Source: JANPIX01 sp031425195 (GTDB lineage Bacteria; Pseudomonadota; Alphaproteobacteria; Rhodobacterales; Rhodobacteraceae). From it: DNA of 64,000 nucleotides. Shown piece by piece: positions 1 to 8,353 of the stretch; the first letter of the stretch is position 1, and each line of letters begins with the position of its first letter. The translations under genes and the position numbers were made by a program. A model generated the notes under the pieces. That model saw only the letters and a list, made by a program, of their open reading frames with translations. It was not told where the DNA came from and searched no databases. The DNA lies in the NCBI GenBank assembly GCA_031425195.1, contig JANPIX010000026.1, positions 62,001 to 126,000 of the forward strand. The letters run 5' to 3'.

Positions 1-208
1 GGATCAACGCCTCTGACGCGACCCCTGCCCCGGTCAGTCCCTGCTGCAAAGTTTCCAGATGCAGGCCAGCCACATTGCTGTCGGTCACAATGGCAACCTG
101 CGGTCTGCGCAGCAAAGGGCGGATCTGCGCGCCCGCCTGTTCCAGAAGACCGGGCCCGATGCGCACTTCGTAAGACCGGCTGCCAAGGTTGACCGCCACA
201 GTATCCAT
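1..208 (-). CDS. aroB: 3-dehydroquinate synthase, N-terminal part only
   Basis: AroB turns DAHP into 3-dehydroquinate, the second step of the shikimate pathway, in the cytoplasm with NAD and a divalent metal. Only the first 69 or so residues lie in the window; the gene runs off the left edge. The start reads MDTVAVNLGSRSYEVRIG, then a Rossmann-type strand ending in VAIVTDSNVAGLH, as in AroB N-termini. The ATG begins two bases after the aroK stop on the same strand, so aroK-aroB form a coupled operon, the usual alphaproteobacterial order. The active site is outside the window, so the call rests on the N-terminus and on context. Confidence 0.88.
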   Translation of the reverse strand, partial: MDTVAVNLGSRSYEVRIGPGLLEQAGAQIRPLLRRPQVAIVTDSNVAGLHLETLQQGLTGAGVASEALI

Positions 209-210
209 TG

Positions 211-774
211 TCATTCCGAAACCATCTCCACCACATCCGCGCGGTTCTTCAGTTGCGCCAGCACACGCTTTGCCATCGCCTCGATCGACAGATCGGCACC
301 CGCGTCAACGACCAGATCGGCCATCGCATAGAACGGCATCCGCGCCTCGTTGAGTTTGCGGAGCGTTTCCCGTGGGTTGTCAGTCCGCAGCAAAGGGCGC
401 GTCGATTTGTGCCGCACGCGTTGCCACAACAGATCAAGGTCGGCGCGCAACCAGATCGACAGGGCATGGGCCCCGACATTGGCGCGGTTCACGTCAGACA
501 GAAAGGCCCCGCCCCCGGTCGAAAGAACACGCGGCGGCCCCGATACCAGCCGCGCCAGAACTTCGGTTTCACGGGCGCGAAAAAATGCCTCGCCGTCGCG
601 TTCAAAGATTTCGGCAATAGGCCGCTGTGCGGCCTTGACGATTTCATCGTCCGAATCGGTGAAAGGCACCTTGAGCAAACGCGCCAACGCCGTTCCAACC
701 GCCGTTTTGCCAGCCCCCATCATGCCGACCAGAACGACCGATTTCTTCAAACGAAACATGGGGTTTGTCTGCAT
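211..774 (-). CDS. aroK: Shikimate kinase
   Basis: Phosphorylates shikimate with ATP to shikimate 3-phosphate in aromatic amino acid synthesis. The 187-residue form begins MQTNPMFRLKKS; the open frame extends 40 codons further upstream but that part has no family character. A second ATG five codons downstream (MFRLKK) is also possible. Visible motifs are the P-loop GMMGAGKTAVG, DSDDEI for the shikimate/Mg site, RARETEVL, and STGGGAFL; an Arg-containing lid region (RPLLR) follows. Length fits the family. It lies just upstream of aroB and divergent from the small membrane protein at 931. Confidence 0.95.
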   Translation of the reverse strand: MQTNPMFRLKKSVVLVGMMGAGKTAVGTALARLLKVPFTDSDDEIVKAAQRPIAEIFERDGEAFFRARETEVLARLVSGPPRVLSTGGGAFLSDVNRANVGAHALSIWLRADLDLLWQRVRHKSTRPLLRTDNPRETLRKLNEARMPFYAMADLVVDAGADLSIEAMAKRVLAQLKNRADVVEMVSE

Positions 775-930
775 TTCCGACTGTGTTACCAATGGCGGAC
801 TGTCGCCGCTTGTGCAAAGATTTCCCTTGAATGGCGTGATCCCGCCCGAAAAGCCATATATAAACGAAACAATTGCGTATCGGGCCGCTGGCACAAACCG
901 GACGCGCAGCGCAAACAGCAGGCATCAGGC

Positions 931-1065
931 ATGGGTCGCATTTTCAAGGTACTTCTTTTTCTGATGATCGTGGGTTTGATCGGTCTTGTCGGATTTGCAT
1001 ATCTGGGCAATCTTGAACCCGCCCAATCCCAAGTGACGCAACCGGTGACGCTGGATGCTGACTGA
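931..1065 (+). CDS. Small single-pass membrane protein, unknown function
   Basis: A 44-residue open frame beginning MGRIFKVLLFLMIVG. Residues 5-26 are a strongly hydrophobic helix after a basic start, followed by a short polar tail ending LDAD, so it should be a single-pass inner-membrane protein. Its last codons overlap the start of the 519-residue exported protein at 1055 in another frame, implying translational coupling and a shared transcript toward xerD. It is divergent from aroK across about 156 bases. I do not recognise a family; the coding call rests on the clear transmembrane helix and on the overlap. Confidence 0.6.
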   Translation: MGRIFKVLLFLMIVGLIGLVGFAYLGNLEPAQSQVTQPVTLDAD

Positions 1066-2614
1066 TCGCGCGACGATCGCCTGCATGGCTGGCCTGATAC
1101 TTTGTTCGCTGGGCAAAGTGGCCCAGGCCGAAGGGCCGCTTTCGGCAATTGACTGGCTGTCGCAATCCGTCAGTGCCGCCCCCGGCACAGTCGTGGCCCT
1201 TCCCGGCACCAAGACGTTTGAGCCCGAGGCGACCAAGGGCAATGTCCCCGGTGATGTGTCGGTTTCGGTGCTGGGGGCCGCAACGCCCGACGCATTGGGC
1301 ATACTGACCCCGATGACAACCGGGTTGCCGGCCAATCTGTGGGGCCTCGGGCGCACAACTGAAATTGCGCAGGCCATTACCCGCACCAACAGTGGCGGGT
1401 TGCCTGCGTTGCAATCCCTGCTTCTGACGCTGCTCTTGGCCGAGGCTGACCCGCCGATTGATGCCGGCAGCAGTGGCACAGTGCTTCTGGCGCGGATCGA
1501 CCGGTTGCTGGACATGGGCGCACTTGATCAGGCATCGGCCCTTCTGACACTGGCAGGCGACGGAAATGCCGATCTGTTCCGCCGGAATTTTGATGTCGCA
1601 CTTCTTCTGGGGTCTGAAGACAAGGCCTGTGAACGGATGCGCGCCGTCCCGGAACTCGCGCCCACCTTTCCGGCGCGGGTGTTCTGTCTGGCCCGCGCAG
1701 GCGACTGGAATGCTGCCGCCCTGACGCTGCGCACGGGCGAGGCGCTTGACCAGATCACCCCGGCCGAAGTGGCCCTGCTGTCACGCTTTCTTGACCCCGA
1801 TCTTGCCGATGGCGTGGCGGCCCTTCCCGCACCGGACAAGCCCACCCCCCTGATCTGGCGCATGTATGAGGCGATTGGCGAACCCCTGCCTACCATGGGT
1901 ACCCCCGTCGCCTTTTCCCACGCCGATCTTGGCCCAAGGGCTGGTTGGCGTGCCCATATCGAAGCGGCAGAGCGTTTGGCCCGCGTCGGGGCGATTTCGC
2001 CCAACGTCCTTCTTGGCGTCTATACGGAACGCAAACCCGCAGCCTCGGGCGGCGTTTGGGACCGCGTGGCCGCGTTTCAGAAGTTTGATGACGCGCTTCA
2101 ATCCGGCAATGCCGACGCTGTGGCAAAGACTCTGCCCGTTGTCTGGGCCCGGATGACCGAGGCGGAACTCGAAGCCCCCTTCGCGGCCCTGTTTGCCAAG
2201 AACCTGATGCGCCTTGATCTGCCCGGCGACGCTGGGGCGCTTGCCTTTCGTGTGGCCCTTCTGTCGGATCAGTATGAACGTGCCGCGCAGGGCCGAACCC
2301 CCGCAAACCCGACCGAGGCGTTTCTGATCGGTCTGGCGCGCGGCAAACTCGCCAGTGTTCCGGCGCAGGATGCCCTGGGCCGCGCCATCGCCAGCGCCTT
2401 CGTGCGCCCATCACTGACCGACGACATGCGCGCCCTGCTGGAACAAGACCGCGTGGGCGAGGCGTTGCTTGCCGCTATATCGTTGATCGAAAGCGGCGCG
2501 CGTGGTGACCTTGGCGATGTCAGCAGCGGCCTGTCGATTCTGCGGCATCTGGGCATGGAAGATGCGGCCCGCAGGTCCGCCCTTGAACTTCTGTTGCTGG
2601 AGCGCCGGGGATGA
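1055..2614 (+). CDS. Exported protein of unknown function upstream of xerD
   Basis: A 519-residue protein starting MLTDRATIACMAGLILCSLG and reaching AQAEG, which looks like a Sec signal peptide with cleavage near residue 25. The rest is rich in Ala, Leu and Asp and looks alpha-helical with repeat-like helical pairs (for example DMGALDQASALLTLAGDG and DVALLLGSEDKACERMRAV), suggesting a TPR-like or solenoid periplasmic protein. No catalytic motif was recognised. It overlaps the small membrane protein before it, and its TGA lies inside the ATGA that begins xerD, so the three are probably one operon. Function not known; a partner role for the small protein is inference. Confidence 0.75.
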   Translation: MLTDRATIACMAGLILCSLGKVAQAEGPLSAIDWLSQSVSAAPGTVVALPGTKTFEPEATKGNVPGDVSVSVLGAATPDALGILTPMTTGLPANLWGLGRTTEIAQAITRTNSGGLPALQSLLLTLLLAEADPPIDAGSSGTVLLARIDRLLDMGALDQASALLTLAGDGNADLFRRNFDVALLLGSEDKACERMRAVPELAPTFPARVFCLARAGDWNAAALTLRTGEALDQITPAEVALLSRFLDPDLADGVAALPAPDKPTPLIWRMYEAIGEPLPTMGTPVAFSHADLGPRAGWRAHIEAAERLARVGAISPNVLLGVYTERKPAASGGVWDRVAAFQKFDDALQSGNADAVAKTLPVVWARMTEAELEAPFAALFAKNLMRLDLPGDAGALAFRVALLSDQYERAAQGRTPANPTEAFLIGLARGKLASVPAQDALGRAIASAFVRPSLTDDMRALLEQDRVGEALLAAISLIESGARGDLGDVSSGLSILRHLGMEDAARRSALELLLLERRG

Positions 2615-3581
2615 ACGCGACTTCGCAGGCTTCCGGCCCTCTGACTGCGCGGTGGATTTCCGGCTTTCTGGCCGCGCAATCGGCGCAGGCGGACGCGGCG
2701 CGCAACACGCTTTTGGCTTACGGGCGCGACCTTCCGATTTCGCGGGCTGGCTGGCGCGAGATAGTGCGGATTTCGCGGTGGCCGACCGTGACAGTGTCGA
2801 ACGCTATCTTGTGTCCTGCGACGACGCGGGCCTGTCCAAAGCCACCCGCGCGCGCCGCCTGTCTGCCATCCGCCAGCTGTACCGTTTCGCGGTCGAGGAA
2901 GGCTGGCGCGCCGACAATCCGGCGCTGCGCATGAAAGGCCCGGGTGTCACCCAAAGACTGCCCAAAACCCTGTCGGTTGACGAGGTTGACCGCCTGCTCG
3001 ACGCCGCGCGCGAAACCGGCCGCGACGCTGCAGAACAGGTTCGCAACCGCTGTCTGATGGAAATGCTCTATGCCAGCGGGATGCGGGTTTCAGAACTGGT
3101 CGAACTGCCCGTGGCCGCCGTGCGCGGCAACCCACGCGCCATTCTGGTGCGGGGTAAAGGCGGCAAGGAACGGCTTGTTCCCCTGTCATCGCCTGCCCGC
3201 GAGGCGATACTGGCCTGGCTTGCCCTGTGGGATGAAACGGCCGCCAAATTGCGTGGCGACGGCAAGCCCCTGCCCCGGCACCTGTTTCCCGGTCGTGGTG
3301 CGTCGGGCCATCTGACGCGGGAACACTTCTATCTGCTGGTCAAAACCTTTGCCCATCGCGCCGGGATTGATGCGTCAAAGGTCACACCCCACACCCTGCG
3401 CCATGCCTTTGCCACGCATCTTCTGGCGGGCGGTGCCGATCTGCGTGTCATCCAGACCCTGCTGGGGCACGCTGATCTTTCCACCACCGAAATCTATACC
3501 CATGTGCTTGACGACCATCTGACCGCACTTGTCATGGATCACCACCCGCTTTCCCGCAAACCCGCGTCCGGCGACACCTGA
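2611..3581 (+). pseudogene. xerD: Tyrosine recombinase XerD, interrupted by a one-base frameshift
   Basis: XerD with XerC resolves chromosome dimers at dif. The natural start is the ATG at 2611, overlapping the previous stop (ATGA). That frame reads MNATSQASGPLTARWISGFL to LLAYGRDL and then goes out of frame at 2731-2734, ending at 2934. The family sequence resumes in the -1 frame as SDFAGWLARDS and continues to 3581. Joined, they give about 323 residues, the expected length. The C-terminal half holds the whole catalytic set: R in GMRVSEL, K in GGKERLVPL, HTLRH, LGHADL and the nucleophile in EIYTHV. A lost base in the codons for L-S, or a sequencing error, is the simplest explanation. If real, the N-terminal DNA-binding domain is not joined to the catalytic domain. 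Confidence 0.85.
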
Positions 3582-3607
3582 TGCCACGCCCCTGACCGAT
3601 TGGCCCG

Positions 3608-4942
3608 ATGGACATTATTTCCCTGCAAGCCGACTTCTGGCTGACCATTATCGCAATTCTGGCGCTTCTGTTGCTTTCGGCATTCTTCTCGGGGTCTGAA
3701 ACGGCATTGACCGCCGCGTCGCGCAGCAAGTTGCGGGCGCGTGCCGACAAAGGCTCGCGCGGGGCTATCACGGCCATGAACCTTGCCGATGACAGTGAAC
3801 GGCTGATCGGCGCGATCCTTCTGGGCAACAACATTGTCAACATTCTGGCCGTGGCCCTTGCGACCGCGCTGATGATCCGGCTGTTCGGCGGTTTTGGCGT
3901 GTTCCTTGCGACACTGGGAATGACCGCACTTGTGTTGGTGTTCTCGGAACTCTTGCCCAAGACCTATGCCATCACCGACCCGGAAACCGTTGCAAGCCGT
4001 GTTGCCCCGGTGATCCGTCTGCTGATCGCGATGTTTTCGCCCATCGTCTCGGCGGTTCGCGCCGCCGTGCGCGGCATCCTGCGCCTGTTCGGTGTGCAGG
4101 CCGATCCGGAAGGAAAGTTCCTCGCCCTGCGAGAGGAAATCGTCGGCGCCATTGCCCTTGGCCATTCCGAAGGGGCCGTCGAAAAAGAGGCGCGGGATCG
4201 CCTGCTTGGCGCGCTCGACCTTTCGGCCCGCACCGTCGAAGAAGTGATGCGTCACCGCCGCCGCGTCGAAATGATCGACGCCGACCGATCACCCGACGAA
4301 ATTCTGACGCAGGTTCTCGCCTCCCCCCACTCGCGCCTGCCAATCTACCGCGGTGATGAAGAAAACATTCTGGGTGTGGTGCACGCAAAAGATTTGCTGC
4401 GCGAAGTGAACCGCCTTGTGCGCGCCGAAGCGGCAAGTCCGGCAGACCCCTCGGTTGGCGGTCTGGCGGGCCTTGATATCGTCAAGGTGGCAATGAAGCC
4501 CTATTTCGTGCCCGAAACCACGCCGCTTGACGAACAGATGCGCCAGTTTCTGAAACGTCGCACGCATTTTGCACTGGTGGTGGATGAATACGGCGGCCTT
4601 CAGGGTTTGATCACGCTGGAAGATATCATCGAAGAAATCGTGGGCGAAATCACCGATGAATTCGATCCCGTCGACAAGGACGGCGCTTTACGCCCGAACG
4701 ACGCGGGCGATTTTGTTGTCGAAGGTACCATGACGATCCGCGATCTGAACCGCGCAATGGACTGGTCGCTGCCGGATGACGAGGCAAACACCATCGCGGG
4801 TCTGGTGATCCACGAGGCGCAGATGATACCAAACGAAGGTCAGGTGTTCCGCTTTCACGGCTTTCGATTTGAAGTCGCGGCCAAGCGGGAAAACCGCCTG
4901 ACCAAACTCAAGATCCGCCCCTTGGAACGCAACGGGGCTTAG
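3608..4942 (+). CDS. CNNM/CorC-type membrane protein with CBS domains (HlyC/CorC family)
   Basis: A 444-residue inner-membrane protein of the DUF21-CBS-CorC_HlyC architecture, linked in other bacteria to Mg2+/Co2+ homeostasis. Residues 1-190 form the DUF21 region with hydrophobic segments near 8-28, 65-95, 97-118 and 132-155, and the family hallmarks FFSGSETAL and SELLPKTYA. A CBS pair covers about 215-345 (HSRLPIYRGD, DEYGGLQGLITLEDIIEEI). The C-terminal CorC/HlyC domain ends at IRPLERNGA. Old 'hemolysin' names are historical. It follows xerD by 26 bases; its stop overlaps by 4 bases the convergent RTX gene. Confidence 0.92.
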   Translation: MDIISLQADFWLTIIAILALLLLSAFFSGSETALTAASRSKLRARADKGSRGAITAMNLADDSERLIGAILLGNNIVNILAVALATALMIRLFGGFGVFLATLGMTALVLVFSELLPKTYAITDPETVASRVAPVIRLLIAMFSPIVSAVRAAVRGILRLFGVQADPEGKFLALREEIVGAIALGHSEGAVEKEARDRLLGALDLSARTVEEVMRHRRRVEMIDADRSPDEILTQVLASPHSRLPIYRGDEENILGVVHAKDLLREVNRLVRAEAASPADPSVGGLAGLDIVKVAMKPYFVPETTPLDEQMRQFLKRRTHFALVVDEYGGLQGLITLEDIIEEIVGEITDEFDPVDKDGALRPNDAGDFVVEGTMTIRDLNRAMDWSLPDDEANTIAGLVIHEAQMIPNEGQVFRFHGFRFEVAAKRENRLTKLKIRPLERNGA

Positions 4943-6246
4943 AAGAACCCGAAGTGATCGGCCAGATTGTTCAGGCTGCTGACGTTCAATAGTGTCAGGG
5001 TTTGACCATTGTCGAACGTAAATACGATATCGCCTGAAACCTCTTTGGCATAAGCACCAATAATCGCTTCGACAGTTGTTTCAGTCCGTGTTTTCAGTTC
5101 AGGGTCCAGCAGGATCTTGTCGTTCTGGCCCATATTGAAGTCACGGATGATGACTTTCGTCGCCTCTTCCTCGAAAACAAACGTATCGGCCCCTGACCCG
5201 CCAATGACAACATCATTGCCCGTGCCGCCGTTCAGCCTGTCATTGCCGCCATCGCCCACCAGCACGTCGTTACCACCGTCGCCCAGCAAGGTGTCTTTGC
5301 CCTCGCCGCCATACAAACTGTCGTCACCGTCCGCGCCGAGCAGTTTGTTACTGCCCCTGTTGCCCCAGATCTGATTGTCTCCGTCGCTGCCAGTAATGCC
5401 TTTATCTGCAATGCCTATCAGCCGGGCATCGTCGATCCCGCCTTGTAGAGTCGCATTTCCCGACAAGAAAAGCGTGTCTCGATTGACAAGGTCAACCTTG
5501 GCGTTTTCGTAGCGCACTTCGATCCTGACAGACCCCAACGCGCCGTTGTCACCGAACGCAACATTGACCATGGAAGTTTTCTCGACCTGAAGCGCATAGC
5601 CGCCCGCCGTCATAGTGGACACGCTTTTGCCATTTACATCAGCAATTTGAATGCCACCGCGCCCCTCGCGAATGTTGTAAAACTTGTCGTTGTTTCCATC
5701 GAAATAGGCGACCCCGGTAATGAATGCGTGATCACCACGCATTCCAAAGTCTTGCGTCAGCATAGAACCGGTGCTGCTTCCGTATTTCCCAATGACTTGC
5801 GAATATCCGACTTCCTGAAAGTAATTCGTCAACATGTTTGCGCGGTGATAGGCTGATTTCATCAGCGATGCGTGCTGCTCCTGTATGGTTTGTTCGGCGG
5901 TGCGGCCATGCGCCCCCTGAAACGCAATGTTTTCCCCCCATACACCACGGTAGCCCGCATTAGCCATGCGTTGACCCGCATCCGTGCCGGCATATCCCGT
6001 GTGGGAAAAAGTATCGGTGTTGAGCATCCAGGCCGAATGTCTCGTCGCTGCGGAATTGATGGCATCATTGGGCGCCAACGGCTGCTTGGGTGTGATCGAC
6101 AGTTTCTGGATTCCGGCCGTATAGGGATCCAGATCCCCAATGCCTTGGTTAAGGCCAACTCCGTACTTGCCTGACTGTCCAGCCGGATCAAGGCGCGCCC
6201 GGTTCAGCAGTTCGATTCCATATTGTTCAGCCGCCGTTATCGACAT
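4939..6246 (-). CDS. CAP (SCP-like) domain protein with C-terminal RTX calcium-binding repeats
   Basis: A 435-residue protein probably secreted by a type I system. I start at MSITAAEQYG (an AGGATA Shine-Dalgarno lies just upstream); the frame extends 28 codons further without family character. Residues 1-160 are a CAP/SCP domain with HSAWM, DTFSHTG, GENIAF and YHRANML, the usual His/Glu cavity residues. A beta-rich middle follows, then RTX nonapeptides about 325-385 (GGEGKDTLLGDGGND and similar), and the tail DTFVFEE...IIRDFNMGQNDKI of type I substrates. No signal peptide is visible, which fits type I export. No transporter genes are nearby. Role unknown; calcium-dependent folding outside the cell is inferred from the repeats. 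Confidence 0.85.
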   Translation of the reverse strand: MSITAAEQYGIELLNRARLDPAGQSGKYGVGLNQGIGDLDPYTAGIQKLSITPKQPLAPNDAINSAATRHSAWMLNTDTFSHTGYAGTDAGQRMANAGYRGVWGENIAFQGAHGRTAEQTIQEQHASLMKSAYHRANMLTNYFQEVGYSQVIGKYGSSTGSMLTQDFGMRGDHAFITGVAYFDGNNDKFYNIREGRGGIQIADVNGKSVSTMTAGGYALQVEKTSMVNVAFGDNGALGSVRIEVRYENAKVDLVNRDTLFLSGNATLQGGIDDARLIGIADKGITGSDGDNQIWGNRGSNKLLGADGDDSLYGGEGKDTLLGDGGNDVLVGDGGNDRLNGGTGNDVVIGGSGADTFVFEEEATKVIIRDFNMGQNDKILLDPELKTRTETTVEAIIGAYAKEVSGDIVFTFDNGQTLTLLNVSSLNNLADHFGFF

Positions 6247-6394
6247 CGGGTATCCTGAATGCAATCCGCAACGTCCACGCAGGGACCATGCTTCGGTTAC
6301 ATTCAGTTCACAGGGAAATGGGGCCAGCATTGGGCGACAATCGGGTCATAGAATGACAGATTGCACGCATTTACCTCAACCACTCTCACCCGCG

Positions 6395-7921
6395 TCAGCG
6401 GCGTTTGAACAGCGACCCCAGAACCCCCCGGATAATGGCCTGCCCCGACCGCGACCCAAGCTGCCGGGCAAAACTTTTGGCAAACGCTTCGCCCACTGAA
6501 TCCGATCGGCTGGCAGGCTTGGGCTTGTCGGCACGCTGTGTGCCCCCGTCATAGCGCCGGCCGGACTGAAACTCCCGGTCCTGTTCGGCTTCCGTGGTGT
6601 CCGCCTCTTTCGCTGCGGCCTCGGCACGGCTGCGCAGCCGTTCGAACGCGCTGTCGCGGTCAATCGCCGCCTCATACTTGCCTTGCAAGGGTGACGCTTC
6701 GATCAACGCCCGCCGCACGTCCGCATCCACCGGCCCAAGCTGCGATGACGGCGGCCGGATCAGCGTCCGTTCCACGATCCCGGGAATACCCTTCGCCTCC
6801 AGAAACGACGTCACAGCCTCGCCGGTGCCCATGTCGCGGATGGCGTCTTCCGTCTTGAAACGCGGGTTGTCGCGGTAAGTTTGCGCCGCCATGCGCAGGT
6901 CTTTCTGATCGTTTGCCGTAAAAGCGCGCAGCGCATGCTGGACCCGGTTGCCAAGCTGGCCCAGAATTGTTTCAGGGACATCCGCCGGGTTCTGCGTGAT
7001 GAAGTAGATCCCGACCCCCTTTGACCGGATCAGCCGCGCCACCTGTTCCACCTTTTCGATCAGGGCACGCGGCGCATCGTTGAACAGAAGATGCGCCTCA
7101 TCAAAAAAGAACACGAGTTTCGGTTTGTCTGGATCGCCCACTTCGGGCAGCGATTCAAACAGTTCCGACAACATCCACAACAGGAACGTCGCATAAAGGC
7201 GCGGTGACTGCATCAGCTTGTCCGCCGCAAGAATGCTGATCCGCCCGCGCCCGTCTGCGTCGGTCAGCATCAGATCCGCCAGATCCAGCGCAGGTTCCCC
7301 GAACAGGCGGCTGCCGCCTTGATTTTCCAGAACCAGAAGCCGCCGCTGAATGGCCCCGATCGACGTGCTTGACACAAGGCCATAGCGGGTGCTGATCGTG
7401 TCAGAGTTTTCGGCGATGAAGACGAGCATCGACTGCAGGTCTTTCAGATCCAGAAGCGGCAGTTGCTCGTCGTCGGCCAGCCGGAAGGCGACATTCAGAA
7501 CGCCTTCCTGCGGTTCGGTCAGTTCCAGAAGGCGCGACAACAAAAGCGGCCCCATTTCTGACACCGTGGCCCGAACCGGATGCCCCTGTTTGCCGTAAAG
7601 ATCCCAGAACAACACCGGAAATGATTGATAGGTCAGGTCAAGGCCGATGGTCCTGGCACGCGCGGTGAACGCCTCGTGCAGCTTGCCATCTGCGGACCCC
7701 GCCGCAGCGATGCCCGCAAGATCGCCCTTCACGTCCGACATGAACACGGGAACCCCCGCCGCCGAAAACCCTTCAGCCAGAACCTGCAGCGTCACCGTCT
7801 TGCCGGTGCCCGTTGCCCCCGCGATCAGGCCGTGGCGGTTGCCGTACTTCAAAAGCAACTGTTGCGGCAGGGCATAGGCCTCGCCCCCGCCGCCTACAAA
7901 AATGTTGTCTGCCCCGTTCAT
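6395..7921 (-). CDS. HerA-like ATPase of the DUF853/YjgR family
   Basis: A 508-residue FtsK/HerA-fold ATPase. The N-terminus has a short GGGGEAYALP segment, then Walker A AGATGTGKT at about 34-42, and Walker B LVFFFDEAHLLF near residue 270, followed by the arginine-containing RSKGVGIYFITQNPADVP. The C-terminal 90 residues are charged and Ser/Gly rich, ending GSLFKRR. This is the pattern of YjgR/DUF853 proteins, called helicase-like but without a settled function. It lies upstream of the CAP-RTX gene on the same strand with a 148-base gap, so a shared transcript is possible but not required. Confidence 0.9.
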   Translation of the reverse strand: MNGADNIFVGGGGEAYALPQQLLLKYGNRHGLIAGATGTGKTVTLQVLAEGFSAAGVPVFMSDVKGDLAGIAAAGSADGKLHEAFTARARTIGLDLTYQSFPVLFWDLYGKQGHPVRATVSEMGPLLLSRLLELTEPQEGVLNVAFRLADDEQLPLLDLKDLQSMLVFIAENSDTISTRYGLVSSTSIGAIQRRLLVLENQGGSRLFGEPALDLADLMLTDADGRGRISILAADKLMQSPRLYATFLLWMLSELFESLPEVGDPDKPKLVFFFDEAHLLFNDAPRALIEKVEQVARLIRSKGVGIYFITQNPADVPETILGQLGNRVQHALRAFTANDQKDLRMAAQTYRDNPRFKTEDAIRDMGTGEAVTSFLEAKGIPGIVERTLIRPPSSQLGPVDADVRRALIEASPLQGKYEAAIDRDSAFERLRSRAEAAAKEADTTEAEQDREFQSGRRYDGGTQRADKPKPASRSDSVGEAFAKSFARQLGSRSGQAIIRGVLGSLFKRR

Positions 7922-8040
7922 CCCAGTTCCCCGCTCGGTTGTCCCTGCGGGCGAAAATACAAACTTAACCAGCCTATGCCAGTGTCACCTTGGCAGTGTT
8001 GCCCGATTGGGACCGCTGTGTGACTTCCTCCCTGTCGACT

Positions 8041-8072
8041 GGCCGCGTCCCGACCGGGGCGCGGCCCCTTTT
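8041..8072 (+). terminator. GC-rich hairpin with T tract, no gene directly upstream
   Basis: An 11-base stem (GGCCGCGTCCC pairing with the strand ending GCGGCC, with one G-T pair) around the loop GACC, followed by CCTTTTC. It points along the plus strand, away from the HerA-like gene that starts at 7921 on the other strand, so it would end an unannotated transcript or a spurious divergent one. Confidence 0.5.
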
Positions 8073-8112
8073 CTGATTGCGCAAACACTTGATCCTGACA
8101 CAAAAAATGCAG

Positions 8113-8140
8113 TTGACGGTTTCTGATTTCCCCCCTAGCG
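8113..8140 (+). promoter_or_regulatory. Sigma-70-type promoter candidate for a short transcript
   Basis: TTGACG at 8113-8118 is followed 16-17 bases later by CTAGCG/TAGCGT at 8135-8141. TTGAC is the strongest part of alphaproteobacterial housekeeping promoters; the -10 is a weak match. Predicted start about 8147, only some 70 bases before the strong terminator at 8191-8220. Confidence 0.4.
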
Positions 8141-8144
8141 TCCC

Positions 8145-8220
8145 GTCGTATAAGTCGGCCAGTCCGACAGGGAGATCAAGAAACTGCGGAAAAAGGGTCG
8201 GTTCTCCGACCCTTTTTTTT
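8145..8220 (+). ncRNA. Candidate small RNA ending in a strong intrinsic terminator
   Basis: About 75 bases between a promoter-like element and a textbook terminator. The first part can fold as GTCGG-loop-CCGAC near 8153-8167. The last 30 bases are a perfect 11-bp stem (AAAAGGGTCGG with CCGACCCTTTT) around TTCT, followed by a run of eight T. No open frame with a ribosome site lies inside. I cannot match it to a named RNA family. It could instead be a leader peptide-less attenuator for the IalB gene 133 bases downstream. Confidence 0.4.
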
Positions 8221-8353
8221 GGTGCGGCTTTGCCCTTTGCGCGGAAAGGGGCTGATGGCAGATGGTTGGGTCTGGCGTGCCGTCGTTTTCCGGCCTGACT
8301 TGGCCAACAACCCGTGCTAAGCCGCAGCAAAATGAAATCATGGACATAATCCG

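Larger units (their letters stand above)
7922..8353. other. Intergenic region of 432 bases holding two terminator hairpins and a promoter
   Basis: No convincing protein gene is seen between the HerA-like gene and the IalB gene. On the plus strand the region has a GC hairpin with a short T run (8041-8072), a promoter-like TTGACG (8113-8118), and a second, very strong terminator (8191-8220). Two plus-strand terminators with no coding sequence before them suggest one or two short non-coding transcripts. From 8221 to 8353 I see only the leader of the IalB gene. Confidence 0.6.

Noticed and set aside
208..1065. 285-codon plus-strand open frame over aroK
   Set aside because: It is antisense to a well-supported aroK; only its last 44 codons (931-1065) make sense as a protein.
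2728..2740. Programmed -1 frameshift in xerD
   Set aside because: The site has no X-XXY-YYZ heptamer, upstream Shine-Dalgarno-like stimulator or clear downstream structure; a deletion or sequence error is simpler.
3608..4942. Hemolysin function for the HlyC/CorC protein
   Set aside because: The DUF21-CBS-CorC architecture is a membrane transport/regulation family; there is no hemolytic motif.
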